A stretch of 25,693 bases of DNA from Rhodothermaceae bacterium (GTDB taxonomy: Bacteria > Bacteroidota > Rhodothermia > Rhodothermales > Rubricoccaceae): the NCBI GenBank assembly GCA_013003465.1, contig JABDIZ010000295.1, positions 1 to 25,693 on the forward strand, read 5' to 3'. Within the stretch, counting starts at the first letter, position 1, and every line of letters begins with the position of its first letter. The position numbers and the translations under genes are program-made. Shown here piece by piece: positions 1 to 7,068 of this stretch. Below the pieces are notes generated by a model that searched no databases, had not been told where the DNA came from, and worked only from the letters and a program-made list of their open reading frames with translations.

Positions 1-341
1 GCCCAGCGGTCGGCGGCCTCACTAAGGCGCGGCGGCGTAGGGGTCAAGCCCTCGCCCGTCACACTGCGCGCGGCGCCCGGCCCGCCGTGGCAGGTCTGGC
101 ACATCTGCGCATACGCCACCGCGCCGCGCGCCACCGCCGCCGAGTCGGACAGGCCGGCGGGCACGGCCACGTCGCCGGCCCGGGCCTGGATCGAGCGCCG
201 CGACAGCGTGCTGAGGTACCACGCCTCCAGGCTGGTGTGGCCCGCAGCCGCCGAGACGTCGTAGAGCCCCGTGTAGGGGAAGAGCAGGGCGAGCAGCGCG
301 AAGGCGGCGAGCGTCGCGACGACGGGGAGGGCGTATTTCAT
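1..341 (-). CDS. c-type cytochrome, 3' end cut by window edge
   Basis: The N-terminal 113 residues of a small exported monohaem cytochrome c are visible; the C-terminus, with the expected axial Met, lies beyond base 1. An uncleaved or cleaved signal segment covers residues 3-22 (hydrophobic, after a Lys at 2). The haem-binding CxxCH motif is C81-Q-T-C84-H85, followed by a GGPG turn. The Gly-Leu-x-Pro-x-Pro-Pro stretch near residue 100 is typical of small cytochromes that accept electrons from periplasmic dehydrogenases or oxidases. ATG at 341 is the only sensible start, 28 nt after the stop of the upstream FAD/Rieske gene, so the two are probably cotranscribed. Role inferred: electron carrier on the outer face of the cytoplasmic membrane. 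The family is secure from the haem motif; the physiological partner is not known. Confidence 0.85.
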   Translation of the reverse strand, partial: MKYALPVVATLAAFALLALLFPYTGLYDVSAAAGHTSLEAWYLSTLSRRSIQARAGDVAVPAGLSDSAAVARGAVAYAQMCQTCHGGPGAARSVTGEGLTPTPPRLSEAADRW

Positions 342-369
342 AGCAGACGGAGGCCTGGCCGGGGCCAAG

Positions 370-1893
370 TCAGTTTGCGTCGAGGGGTTTCTGCTCAAGC
401 GGTTGGAGAGCCGGGCCGTGGAGCACGCGGCCATCCACGCCGAAGCGCGAGCCGTGGCAGGGGCAGTCCCACGAGCGCTCGGCCGGGTTCCAGGTCACAT
501 GGCAGCCGAGGTGGGTGCAGGTGAGCCCGACGCCGTGGAGATCGCCCTCGGCGTCGCGGTACGCGCCGATGCGCTCGCCGTTGAGTTCCACGACGGCGCC
601 CTCGTCGAGCCCCAGCGCGTCGAGGGGTTTGCCGTCGAGGTGCCGGATCCGATCGCCGACGAAGCGGGTGGCCACGTTGAGGTTCTCCTCGATGAACTTC
701 TTGGCCGAGGGCAGCACGTCGAGCCGGTTCGCGTCGAACGTGTCGGCCCATGGGCTCGGCGTCCCCCCGATGCCGTCGGTGATGATCGAGGCGGCGACGG
801 TCCCGTTCGTCAGCCCCCACTTGTTGTAGCCTGTCGCCAGCCACACCCGGTCGACGGAGAGCGGGAGGCGCCCGACGTAGGGGAGGCCATCCACCGGGAC
901 GTAGTCGTGGGCACTCCAGCGGTAGGCGACGGTGCGGACGGTGTAGTGCGCGCGCGCCCAGTCCTCAATGGCCGTATAGCACGCGGGCGTGTCGGGCTCC
1001 TGCCCCGTCTTGTGGCTCGCGCCACCGAGGACGAGGTAGCGGCCGCCCTCGGCAGCGCGCAGCGTCCGGGTCTCGGGCCCCACGCCGAGGTACATCCCCT
1101 CGGGTGCGTCCTCGTCCACCTCGGCTGCCAGGAGGTAGGAGCGCGACGGCGAGGTCTTGGCGAAGAAGCCGCCCCGACCCATGATGGGGAGGTGGGTGGC
1201 GAGGACGATCTGGTCCGCCTTCACCGTGCCGCCGTTCTCGGCCGTGCACGTCTTCTCGGCCGCGCTCACGTGGACGATGCGGGTGCGCTCCAGTACGCGG
1301 GAGCCGTCGCCCTCAACGGCCGCCGCAAGGGCCAGCCCGTACTTGCGCGCGTGGAACTGCGCCTGGTCTTCGAAGCGGACGGCCCCGAGCACGTCGAACG
1401 GCAACTCCGTCTCGGTCGTGAACGAGGCGGGGAGCCCAGCCGCCTGCGCGGCCTCGACCTCCTCCTCGACCTTGCGGAGCGTCTTCTCGTCGGCCGTGTA
1501 GGTGTAGGCCGGGCCCCGCGCCCACCCGCACTCGATCCCAAGCTCATCGATGAGGGTCTCGACCAGGGCGATGGCGGCCTCGTTGGCTTCGCCGTAGATC
1601 CGGGCGGTCTCGTCGCCAAACGACGCGCGGAGTGAGCGGTAGGTGAGGCCGTGGAGCGAGGACACCTTCCCCGTGGTGTAGGCCGTGACGCCGGCGCACA
1701 CACGGCCGGCCTCGACGAGGGCGACGCGGGCGCCCGCGCGCTTGAGGAGGAGGGCGGTCGTGAGCCCCGTGATGCCGGCGCCGATGACGGCGACGTCGAC
1801 CTCAAGCGAGTCGTTCGCGCCGAGCGCCGGGTAGTCGGTGTCTGGCGTGGTCGCCAGCCAGAGGGATGGGTTCGCTACGTGGGTTCGGGACAT
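370..1893 (-). CDS. FAD-dependent oxidoreductase with C-terminal Rieske [2Fe-2S] domain (YhfW-like)
   Basis: A 507-residue protein with two domains. Residues about 32-65 form the dinucleotide-binding fold (VAVIGAGITGLTTALLLKR then an acidic VEAG), as in DAO-family amine and glycine oxidases. Residues about 420-507 form a Rieske domain with CTHLGC at 459-464 and CPCHG at 477-481, giving cluster ligands C459, H461, C477 and H480. This layout is that of Bacillus YhfW-type proteins; the substrate of that group is not established. No signal peptide is visible, so it is probably cytoplasmic. It starts with ATG at 1893, 48 nt after the ion channel gene, and is followed 28 nt later by a cytochrome c gene. 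The Rieske centre could pass electrons from an amine or amino-acid substrate onward, but a cytoplasmic protein cannot reach the periplasmic cytochrome directly, so any link is inference. Confidence 0.9.
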   Translation of the reverse strand: MSRTHVANPSLWLATTPDTDYPALGANDSLEVDVAVIGAGITGLTTALLLKRAGARVALVEAGRVCAGVTAYTTGKVSSLHGLTYRSLRASFGDETARIYGEANEAAIALVETLIDELGIECGWARGPAYTYTADEKTLRKVEEEVEAAQAAGLPASFTTETELPFDVLGAVRFEDQAQFHARKYGLALAAAVEGDGSRVLERTRIVHVSAAEKTCTAENGGTVKADQIVLATHLPIMGRGGFFAKTSPSRSYLLAAEVDEDAPEGMYLGVGPETRTLRAAEGGRYLVLGGASHKTGQEPDTPACYTAIEDWARAHYTVRTVAYRWSAHDYVPVDGLPYVGRLPLSVDRVWLATGYNKWGLTNGTVAASIITDGIGGTPSPWADTFDANRLDVLPSAKKFIEENLNVATRFVGDRIRHLDGKPLDALGLDEGAVVELNGERIGAYRDAEGDLHGVGLTCTHLGCHVTWNPAERSWDCPCHGSRFGVDGRVLHGPALQPLEQKPLDAN

Positions 1894-1941
1894 GGCAGGT
1901 GGAGGGATGGTGAGTAGGAAGGCTGACGAAGGGAGAGCGGA

Positions 1942-2907
1942 TCAATTTGCCCCCGAAACGTCCGCCCAGCGGTAGCGGCTGTCGCGGACGAGGGCGAGGA
2001 GTAGCCGCCGCTCGTCGCGGACGGCGTCGAGGCGGACCTCGGAGGCCAGGGGGACGCCCGCCGCGTGGAGCGGCGCGAGGTCGGGGGTGGGGGGTGCCTC
2101 CTCGGCGGGTTCGACGAAGCTGCCGTGGAGGGTGCGGAGGAAATCCTGGAGGCTGCCGCAGGCGAGCCGCAGCGGGCCCGACGGCGGCCGGTGCTCCGCC
2201 GCGACGGCGTGATCGAGGAGGTAGAGTGCCTCGCCGAGACGAGCCGCCTGCACCGCGAAGGCGTCCTGCGGGTCGGACTCCCGGAAGTAGTGGAGGACCG
2301 GGTAGGCGAGGTGGCGGCGGGCGTGTAGCGCGAAGTGAGAGGCCAGCGTCGTGAGCACGCTCGCCATCCCGTTGAAGCCGTCGCCGTCCCACGCCCCGGC
2401 CACGATGGCGCCGGGCGAGTCGCCGAGGGCGCGGACCATGGCGGCCAGCTGTTGCATCTGGACCGCCGCGGAGAGGACGGCCGTGTAGTAGGTGACGCCG
2501 AGCGTGATGAACACGAGGCCCGCGGCCGCCGAGAGCACGGCAAGCTGCTGCCAGAGCGGCGTGCTCGGCACGTAGTCGCCCAGCCCGAGCGTGATGACGG
2601 TGTAGCCGGCGTAGTAGACGCGCGACCAGAAGTCGGCCGGTTCGCCCGACGAGGCGGCGACGGCCGCCTCGGGCGCAGCGAGGAAGATGAGCGTCCAGCC
2701 CGCCCAGAGCAGCCCGATCCAGAGCACGGCGGTTGCCACGAGCACGAGCGGCCCCGCCCCGGCGAACCGCCCGGAGGCGACCCAGACGAGCCGGCCCAGG
2801 CGGCGGGAGAGCGGCCCGCCCCCGGCCGCCGAGAGCGTACTCCACACGATGTCGACGACGACGGTGAGAAGGACGAGGCTTCCGAGAACGGGGTAGACGA
2901 ACGGCAT
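1942..2907 (-). CDS. pore-loop (two-TM potassium-channel-type) ion channel
   Basis: A 321-residue membrane protein. Hydrophobic segments lie near residues 5-24 and 52-80. A pore loop follows (YYAGYTVITLGLGDYVPST, about 115-133), then a last membrane helix (about 137-160). The loop matches the Ion_trans_2 pore fold, but the filter reads T-L-G-L-G-D instead of the usual T-V-G-Y-G-D. A Leu at this position also occurs in the second pore of the eukaryotic K2P channel TWIK-1. The remaining 160 residues are soluble, rich in Ala and Leu, and do not look like an RCK/TrkA-N domain. It lies between the multicopper oxidase (44 nt upstream) and the FAD/Rieske gene (48 nt downstream), so it belongs to the same transcription unit. 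Likely a cation (K+) channel in the cytoplasmic membrane; selectivity cannot be told from sequence. Confidence 0.8.
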   Translation of the reverse strand: MPFVYPVLGSLVLLTVVVDIVWSTLSAAGGGPLSRRLGRLVWVASGRFAGAGPLVLVATAVLWIGLLWAGWTLIFLAAPEAAVAASSGEPADFWSRVYYAGYTVITLGLGDYVPSTPLWQQLAVLSAAAGLVFITLGVTYYTAVLSAAVQMQQLAAMVRALGDSPGAIVAGAWDGDGFNGMASVLTTLASHFALHARRHLAYPVLHYFRESDPQDAFAVQAARLGEALYLLDHAVAAEHRPPSGPLRLACGSLQDFLRTLHGSFVEPAEEAPPTPDLAPLHAAGVPLASEVRLDAVRDERRLLLALVRDSRYRWADVSGAN

Positions 2908-2951
2908 GAAGCGTCAGGCGGGTCGGTGGGCGCAGTCCAGGAGGCGCATGG

Positions 2952-4322
2952 TCAGGAGAGGGTGATGCCGTCGCGGGCGGCCTCGGCGGGCGTGACGCGG
3001 TGGGCGACGGTGCCGGGCGGGTGGTCGTACCAGCCAGGGAAGCGGTCGTAGTCGACGGGCTTCTCGCGGACCAGCAGGTTCGTGTACATCCCGCCCATCG
3101 TGATGTAGCCAAACGGGCCCATCGCGCCCACCATCGGGATCGAGTTCTCCGGCACGGGCATGTGCCCCATCTCGACGTGCGCGCCCATCTCGTCCATCCC
3201 GTGCTCGCCCATCGTCGTGTAGCCGGGCAGGAGCGGCTGCACGTCGCGGTCGAGGGCGCGGCTGTCGACGCCGGTCGTGTTGGGGATCTCGTGGCCCATC
3301 TGGTTCATGACGTGGTGCGTCATATGGCAGTGCATGGCCCAGTCGCCGAGGGCATCGGCGACGAACTCGACGGTGCGCGTGCTGCCGACGGGGACGAGGA
3401 CGGTCGTTTCGGGCCATTGCCCGGCGGGCGGAATCGCGCCGCCATCGGTGGCGACGAGGTGCCAGGCATGACCGTGGAGGTGAATCGGGTGGTGGTCCAT
3501 CGGCGAGAGGTTGCCGAAGCGGATCCGCACCCGGTCGTTGTGGCCGACGACGAGCGGGTCGGTGCCGGGGAACGCCTTCGCGTTCATCGTGAGGATGTTG
3601 AAGTCGCTCATCTCGTTGGGGTCAGGGCGGCTCGTGCCCGGCGCCACGAACCACTCGTGGAGCAGGATGGCGACGTCGCGGTCGACGCGCGTGCGCTCCT
3701 CCCGGGGGTGGATGATGAAGAGGCCCGTCAGGCCGAGCGCGATCTGCGTCATCTCGTCGTGGTGCGCGTGGTACATGAACGTCCCGTGCTGGGCGAGCGG
3801 GAACTCGTAGACGAACGTCTCGCCGGGCGGGATGACGGGCTGGCTGAGACCACCCACGCCGTCCATCCCACTCGGTAGGAAGACGCCGTGCCAGTGCACC
3901 GTCGTCGCCACGCCGAGCCGGTTGGTGACGTAGATGCGCACCTGATCGCCCTCGACGCCCTCGAAGGTGGGGCCATGGACCTGGCCGTTGTAGCCCCAGC
4001 ACGTGGCCGTCAGGCCGGGCGCGAACGCGTGCTGGACCTCCTCGACGGTCATCTCGTAGACCCACGCGCCGTCGCTCGCGCGGCGGCCGGTGATGGATGA
4101 GCCGTTGGGCGTGTAGACGCGGGCGGGCCGCTCGCCCTCCCACCGCATCGAGAGGTCGCGGTCGGCGAAAGCGAGGGTGCGAGCGGAGGCCGACGGGCGT
4201 TGGATCGCCTGGGGATCGGCGGTGACGGGGAGGGCGGCCACGCGGCGGGCGGCCCCGAGGGCAGCACCGCCGAGACCGAGGGCACTGGCCTTGAGCCAGT
4301 CGCGGCGAGAAAACGTAGACAT
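2952..4322 (-). CDS. Tat-exported two-domain multicopper oxidase
   Basis: A 456-residue protein. The twin-arginine signal SRRDWLKASALGLGGAALG (5-23) sends it folded to the periplasm. Cupredoxin domain 1 carries HWHG (143-146) and HAHH (185-188). Domain 2 carries HPIHLHGH (278-285) and HCHMTHHVMNQM (331-342). Trinuclear copper ligands are expected at the HxH pairs 143/145, 185/187, 281/283 and 331/333, and type 1 copper at H278, C332, H337 and M342. It lacks the middle domain of CopA/CueO-type three-domain oxidases, and domain 1 has Ala in place of the type 1 Cys. This matches the two-domain laccase layout with type 1 copper only in the second domain. The tail (370-412) is Met/His-rich and could bind copper. 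The start is set at ATG 4322 by the Tat signal; the frame stays open further upstream, but that part overlaps the TolC gene. Likely role: periplasmic oxidation of Cu(I) in copper tolerance. Confidence 0.93.
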   Translation of the reverse strand: MSTFSRRDWLKASALGLGGAALGAARRVAALPVTADPQAIQRPSASARTLAFADRDLSMRWEGERPARVYTPNGSSITGRRASDGAWVYEMTVEEVQHAFAPGLTATCWGYNGQVHGPTFEGVEGDQVRIYVTNRLGVATTVHWHGVFLPSGMDGVGGLSQPVIPPGETFVYEFPLAQHGTFMYHAHHDEMTQIALGLTGLFIIHPREERTRVDRDVAILLHEWFVAPGTSRPDPNEMSDFNILTMNAKAFPGTDPLVVGHNDRVRIRFGNLSPMDHHPIHLHGHAWHLVATDGGAIPPAGQWPETTVLVPVGSTRTVEFVADALGDWAMHCHMTHHVMNQMGHEIPNTTGVDSRALDRDVQPLLPGYTTMGEHGMDEMGAHVEMGHMPVPENSIPMVGAMGPFGYITMGGMYTNLLVREKPVDYDRFPGWYDHPPGTVAHRVTPAEAARDGITLS

Positions 4323-4336
4323 CGCAGGGAGGGGGT

Positions 4337-5764
4337 TTAGTGGCCGGCGTCGCGCGCGGGTGCGCCGCCGCCGGAGAGCGTAGAAAGCATGCCCGCGTCG
4401 AGGTCGGGCATGCCGCCTTGGAGGAGGAGGGCGAGGTCGGTGCGCGCGGTCCAGTAGGCGGCGAGGGCGGCGAGATAGCGGCGGCTCGCCTGCACCTCTT
4501 CCTGCTGCGCCATCAGGAGGCCAAAGACACCCGTCTGCATGGCGTTGTACTGGCGGAGCGTCTGCGCCGTCAACTCGGCCCGGAGCGGGAGCACGACCGT
4601 CTGGTACTGGCGCGCCGTCGTGTGGGCGGCGGCGAGCCGGGCCGCCAGCAGCCGGGCCGCCGAGCGCACCTCGACGCCGAGGGCGTAGTAGACGGCCTGC
4701 TTCCGGCGCAGTTCGGCGCGGAGGCGGGCGAGGCGCGCCTGCCCCTGGTCGAAGAGCGGAAGGACGACCTCGATCTCGGGACCGGCCTCCCATTCCCCGC
4801 CCTCGCGTTCGAGCTCGCCGCCAATCTCCAGTTCAGGTAAGAGCGACTCCGGCCGTTCGAGACCGAGGCGAGCGCCGAGCGTCAGGATGTCCTGCCGCGC
4901 GGCCGCGAGCGCGAGGCTGGCCTCGACGGCGCGGGCTTCAAGGTCCGCCTCGGGGCGCTCGTCCACGGGCACAGGCGGGAGGGTGCCCGCCAGCGCGAAG
5001 GCTGCGTCGTCGCCGAAGACACCCATGCGGCGCGCGAGGGCTTCGCGGCTCTCGACGGCCTGCGCCTCGGCACGCACGAGGTCGAGGCGGGCCTGCTCGA
5101 AGCGGGCCTGCTCGGCGAGGAGGTCCACGGCCGGGATGTTGCCCGCCTCGCGCAGCAGCAGGGCCGCGTTGTACGTCGCCTCGGCGTTTGCGACGACCAC
5201 GTGCTGGAGGGCAAGGCGCGCAGCGTCGGCCTGGGCGCCGACGAACGCCGTGCGCGTCTGGGCGGCGAAACCGAGCACCGTCTCGGCCACACGGAGGCGG
5301 GTCGCTTCGTAGGCGCTCCGCGCGATCCGGCGGCGGAGCGGCAGGTAAAACACGTCCAAAAACTCGAAGGCGACCGTGAACCGGAGGTCCGGCGCGCCGC
5401 GCTCTTCGAGCGGCCACAGCGCGCCCCCGCCGAAGACAGGATTGGAAAGCAATCCCGCCTGGACGAGATCTGCCTGCGCCACGCCGAGGTCTTCATAGGT
5501 CGCCTGGAGGCGACGGTTGTTGAGGAGCGCGACCTGCACGGCCGCCTCAGGTATCAGCGGCATGGCGAGGAGGCTGTCGATGGCATGGTCGGCCGCACTG
5601 TCCTCGGTGGCGCCCGTGCGCCAGACGACGCGTGCCTCGGTGCGCCCGTTGAGCGTCGCGCCGAGGTCGTCGAAGGCGCGCTGGGGCTGGACCGTCGCAC
5701 AGCCCGTGAAGGCAACCGCGCCGAGAAGGAGAGCCAGCAGACGGAGGGAATCAGTGCCCATCAT
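4337..5764 (-). CDS. TolC-family outer-membrane efflux lipoprotein
   Basis: A 475-residue TolC/CusC-type outer-membrane factor. The N-terminus is a lipoprotein signal ending AFTGC, with the lipidated Cys at 22. The rest is made of long Ala/Leu/Arg/Glu heptad helices in two repeats (about 75-260 and 275-450), as expected for the trimeric alpha-barrel. The segments ALLNNRRLQATYEDLGVAQA (about 80-99) and LLSNPVFG are typical of the first OEP repeat. It starts at ATG 5764 or 5761, overlapping the end of the DUF3347 gene by 14 or 11 nt, and ends 14 nt before the multicopper oxidase start, so the three genes are tightly linked. No RND pump or membrane-fusion partner is encoded in the window; it either pairs with a pump encoded elsewhere or works with the oxidase alone. 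Copper as the cargo is inferred from the neighbours. Confidence 0.9.
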   Translation of the reverse strand: MMGTDSLRLLALLLGAVAFTGCATVQPQRAFDDLGATLNGRTEARVVWRTGATEDSAADHAIDSLLAMPLIPEAAVQVALLNNRRLQATYEDLGVAQADLVQAGLLSNPVFGGGALWPLEERGAPDLRFTVAFEFLDVFYLPLRRRIARSAYEATRLRVAETVLGFAAQTRTAFVGAQADAARLALQHVVVANAEATYNAALLLREAGNIPAVDLLAEQARFEQARLDLVRAEAQAVESREALARRMGVFGDDAAFALAGTLPPVPVDERPEADLEARAVEASLALAAARQDILTLGARLGLERPESLLPELEIGGELEREGGEWEAGPEIEVVLPLFDQGQARLARLRAELRRKQAVYYALGVEVRSAARLLAARLAAAHTTARQYQTVVLPLRAELTAQTLRQYNAMQTGVFGLLMAQQEEVQASRRYLAALAAYWTARTDLALLLQGGMPDLDAGMLSTLSGGGAPARDAGH

Positions 5765-6488
5765 GTCCCTCCTGCATGTGCTCGCCAGAGGCCGGGAGCG
5801 CGCCCTCGCTTGTGCCGCATGTTGGCATAGCTATGCCGAAGAACGGGTTTTGCGCGTCGTCCCCGCGCTGGAGCCAGACGCCGCCTTCGGGTGCGTCGGC
5901 CATGCCGCACGTGAACCGAACGAGCCTGTAGCGCGCAGGCACGCCTAGGACCTGGACGAGTTCAACGAACGGAAGGCTGAGCTCGCCGAAGGCCCGGCGG
6001 GCGGTGGCAAGGTCGGGGGCCTCAGCGAGTGCGTGGGTGTGGATGCGCACCGCGTCCGTGTCGGCCATCTGGCTGTGCCAGAAATGCGGGTCGCCCTCCG
6101 GCGGCGCAGCGATGAGTACGACGACGGCATCATCGAAGGCCTGGGCCTGCGCGGCGAGGCCGTCGAACTGATCCGAAGCCAGGGCTTCCTGAAGAGCGAG
6201 GTAGGCGTCGAGCACGTTCGAGAGGTCGCCCGGCGCGGTGCTCCGACTGCTCTGCTCGTGATCTCCCTGACCGTGATCCCTTCCGATCACCCCGGTCGGC
6301 GGCTCGTTGTCAGGCCGGAGCGGTGCGGGGAGATCGGGTTGCGATGCTGGAGGGAGCGCCGAGAGGTCGGTGGAGAACGGGGGCGTGGGGGCCGTTGCGG
6401 AGGCCGGGTGGTGGGCAGGTGCGACGGCGAGGTTCGAGACGGCGCATCCGGCGAGGAGGAGCGCCGAGGCCAGCAGAAAGCGATGCAT
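5751..6488 (-). CDS. DUF3347-type copper-handling lipoprotein
   Basis: A 245-residue lipoprotein. The signal is MHRFLLASALLLAGC with lipidated C15, and this sets the start at ATG 6488; an upstream in-frame ATG at 6521 would put 11 polar residues ahead of the signal. Residues about 16-80 are a low-complexity Pro/Ala/Thr linker. The C-terminal part (about 85-225) resembles DUF3347: a helical YLALQEAL start, a His-rich stretch (HTHALAEAP), then RFTCGMA and VWLQRGDDAQNPFFGIAMP followed by TCG. That last motif set is found alone or at the C-terminus of CusB-like adaptors in Bacteroidota. The tail GEHMQEGHDGH looks like a soft-metal-binding end. Likely a periplasmic copper-binding protein that works with the overlapping TolC gene. 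The family call rests on remembered motif patterns. Confidence 0.78.
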   Translation of the reverse strand: MHRFLLASALLLAGCAVSNLAVAPAHHPASATAPTPPFSTDLSALPPASQPDLPAPLRPDNEPPTGVIGRDHGQGDHEQSSRSTAPGDLSNVLDAYLALQEALASDQFDGLAAQAQAFDDAVVVLIAAPPEGDPHFWHSQMADTDAVRIHTHALAEAPDLATARRAFGELSLPFVELVQVLGVPARYRLVRFTCGMADAPEGGVWLQRGDDAQNPFFGIAMPTCGTSEGALPASGEHMQEGHDGH

Positions 6489-6602
6489 AACCTGATCGGA
6501 GGGGGCGTACCAGAAGGCCACACGTCACCCGAGGGGGGACGTGCACGACGGCGGCTCAACCACAGAGCCGGGTGACGGCAGACAACGCTGCCGGGCCACC
6601 GA

Positions 6603-7031
6603 TCAGATCAGGAAGCGGCCGAGTGCGATATGCAACGGGATAGATCGGCCCGGCGGCGAGGCGTCGGACGACGGGGCCAGCGGGGAGACGGGCGCCGAGG
6701 CCAACCTCTCCGGGTGGGCAACCACCGCAAGCATCACCAGCGTCGTGGCAGCCTCGGTGCGGGAAGCCGCGGTTGCGCTGATTACGCAACAGGGCATGCC
6801 GACCGACGAAGCGGGGCCTGGAAGCGGCACCTCATTTGGCGCAGGCGCTTCGTGGTGCATCGCCATGCGGTCGGCGTTGTCGCTCGGCATTGGACCGTGT
6901 TGCGGCTGTTCCTCGCACGGGACGGGGGCCTCCGTTTCGCATGGAGGCGGAGCCACCGCGAAGGCACTTAGCAGCAGCCCGAACAGAGCGAGCACAGCAG
7001 CAGGACGGTATCGAGCGAGGCGAGGCAGCAC
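6603..7031 (-). CDS. unrecognised small secreted or membrane protein with Cys pairs and Met/His residues
   Basis: A 142-residue protein I do not recognise. The N-terminus (about 8-26, AVLALFGLLLSAFAVAP after several Arg residues) is a signal peptide or single anchor. The mature part has C31, C39 and an adjacent pair C81-C82 (GMPCCVI). It also has a Met/His stretch (QHGPMP, then DRMAMHHEAP at about 55-64), a second hydrophobic segment (about 95-105) and the ending PLHIALGRFLI. The start is GTG at 7031; no in-frame ATG lies close to the signal. It sits 114 nt upstream of the DUF3347 lipoprotein and 37 nt downstream of psuG, on the same strand as the copper genes. The Cys/Met/His content and position suggest a copper-responsive or copper-binding accessory protein, but this is inference. 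Small proteins with a central CC pair near CusC/CusA genes occur in other Bacteroidota. Confidence 0.6.
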   Translation of the reverse strand: MLPRLARYRPAAVLALFGLLLSAFAVAPPPCETEAPVPCEEQPQHGPMPSDNADRMAMHHEAPAPNEVPLPGPASSVGMPCCVISATAASRTEAATTLVMLAVVAHPERLASAPVSPLAPSSDASPPGRSIPLHIALGRFLI

Positions 7032-7068
7032 GACGGTCCAAACGGGGGATGCCGCAGGAGGTTTCGTG

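Noticed and set aside
403..1635. Long open frame antisense to the FAD/Rieske gene
   Set aside because: It has no recognisable motif and is rich in Arg/Gly/Val as expected for a shadow frame in GC-rich coding DNA; the reverse strand has clear FAD and Rieske motifs.
3000..3878. Open frame antisense to the multicopper oxidase
   Set aside because: Composition is His/Arg/Val-rich with no domain; the copper motifs lie on the minus strand.
4323..4793. N-terminal extension of the multicopper oxidase by 157 codons
   Set aside because: The extension overlaps the TolC gene in another frame and is Arg/Pro-rich, while a clear Tat signal begins at 4322.
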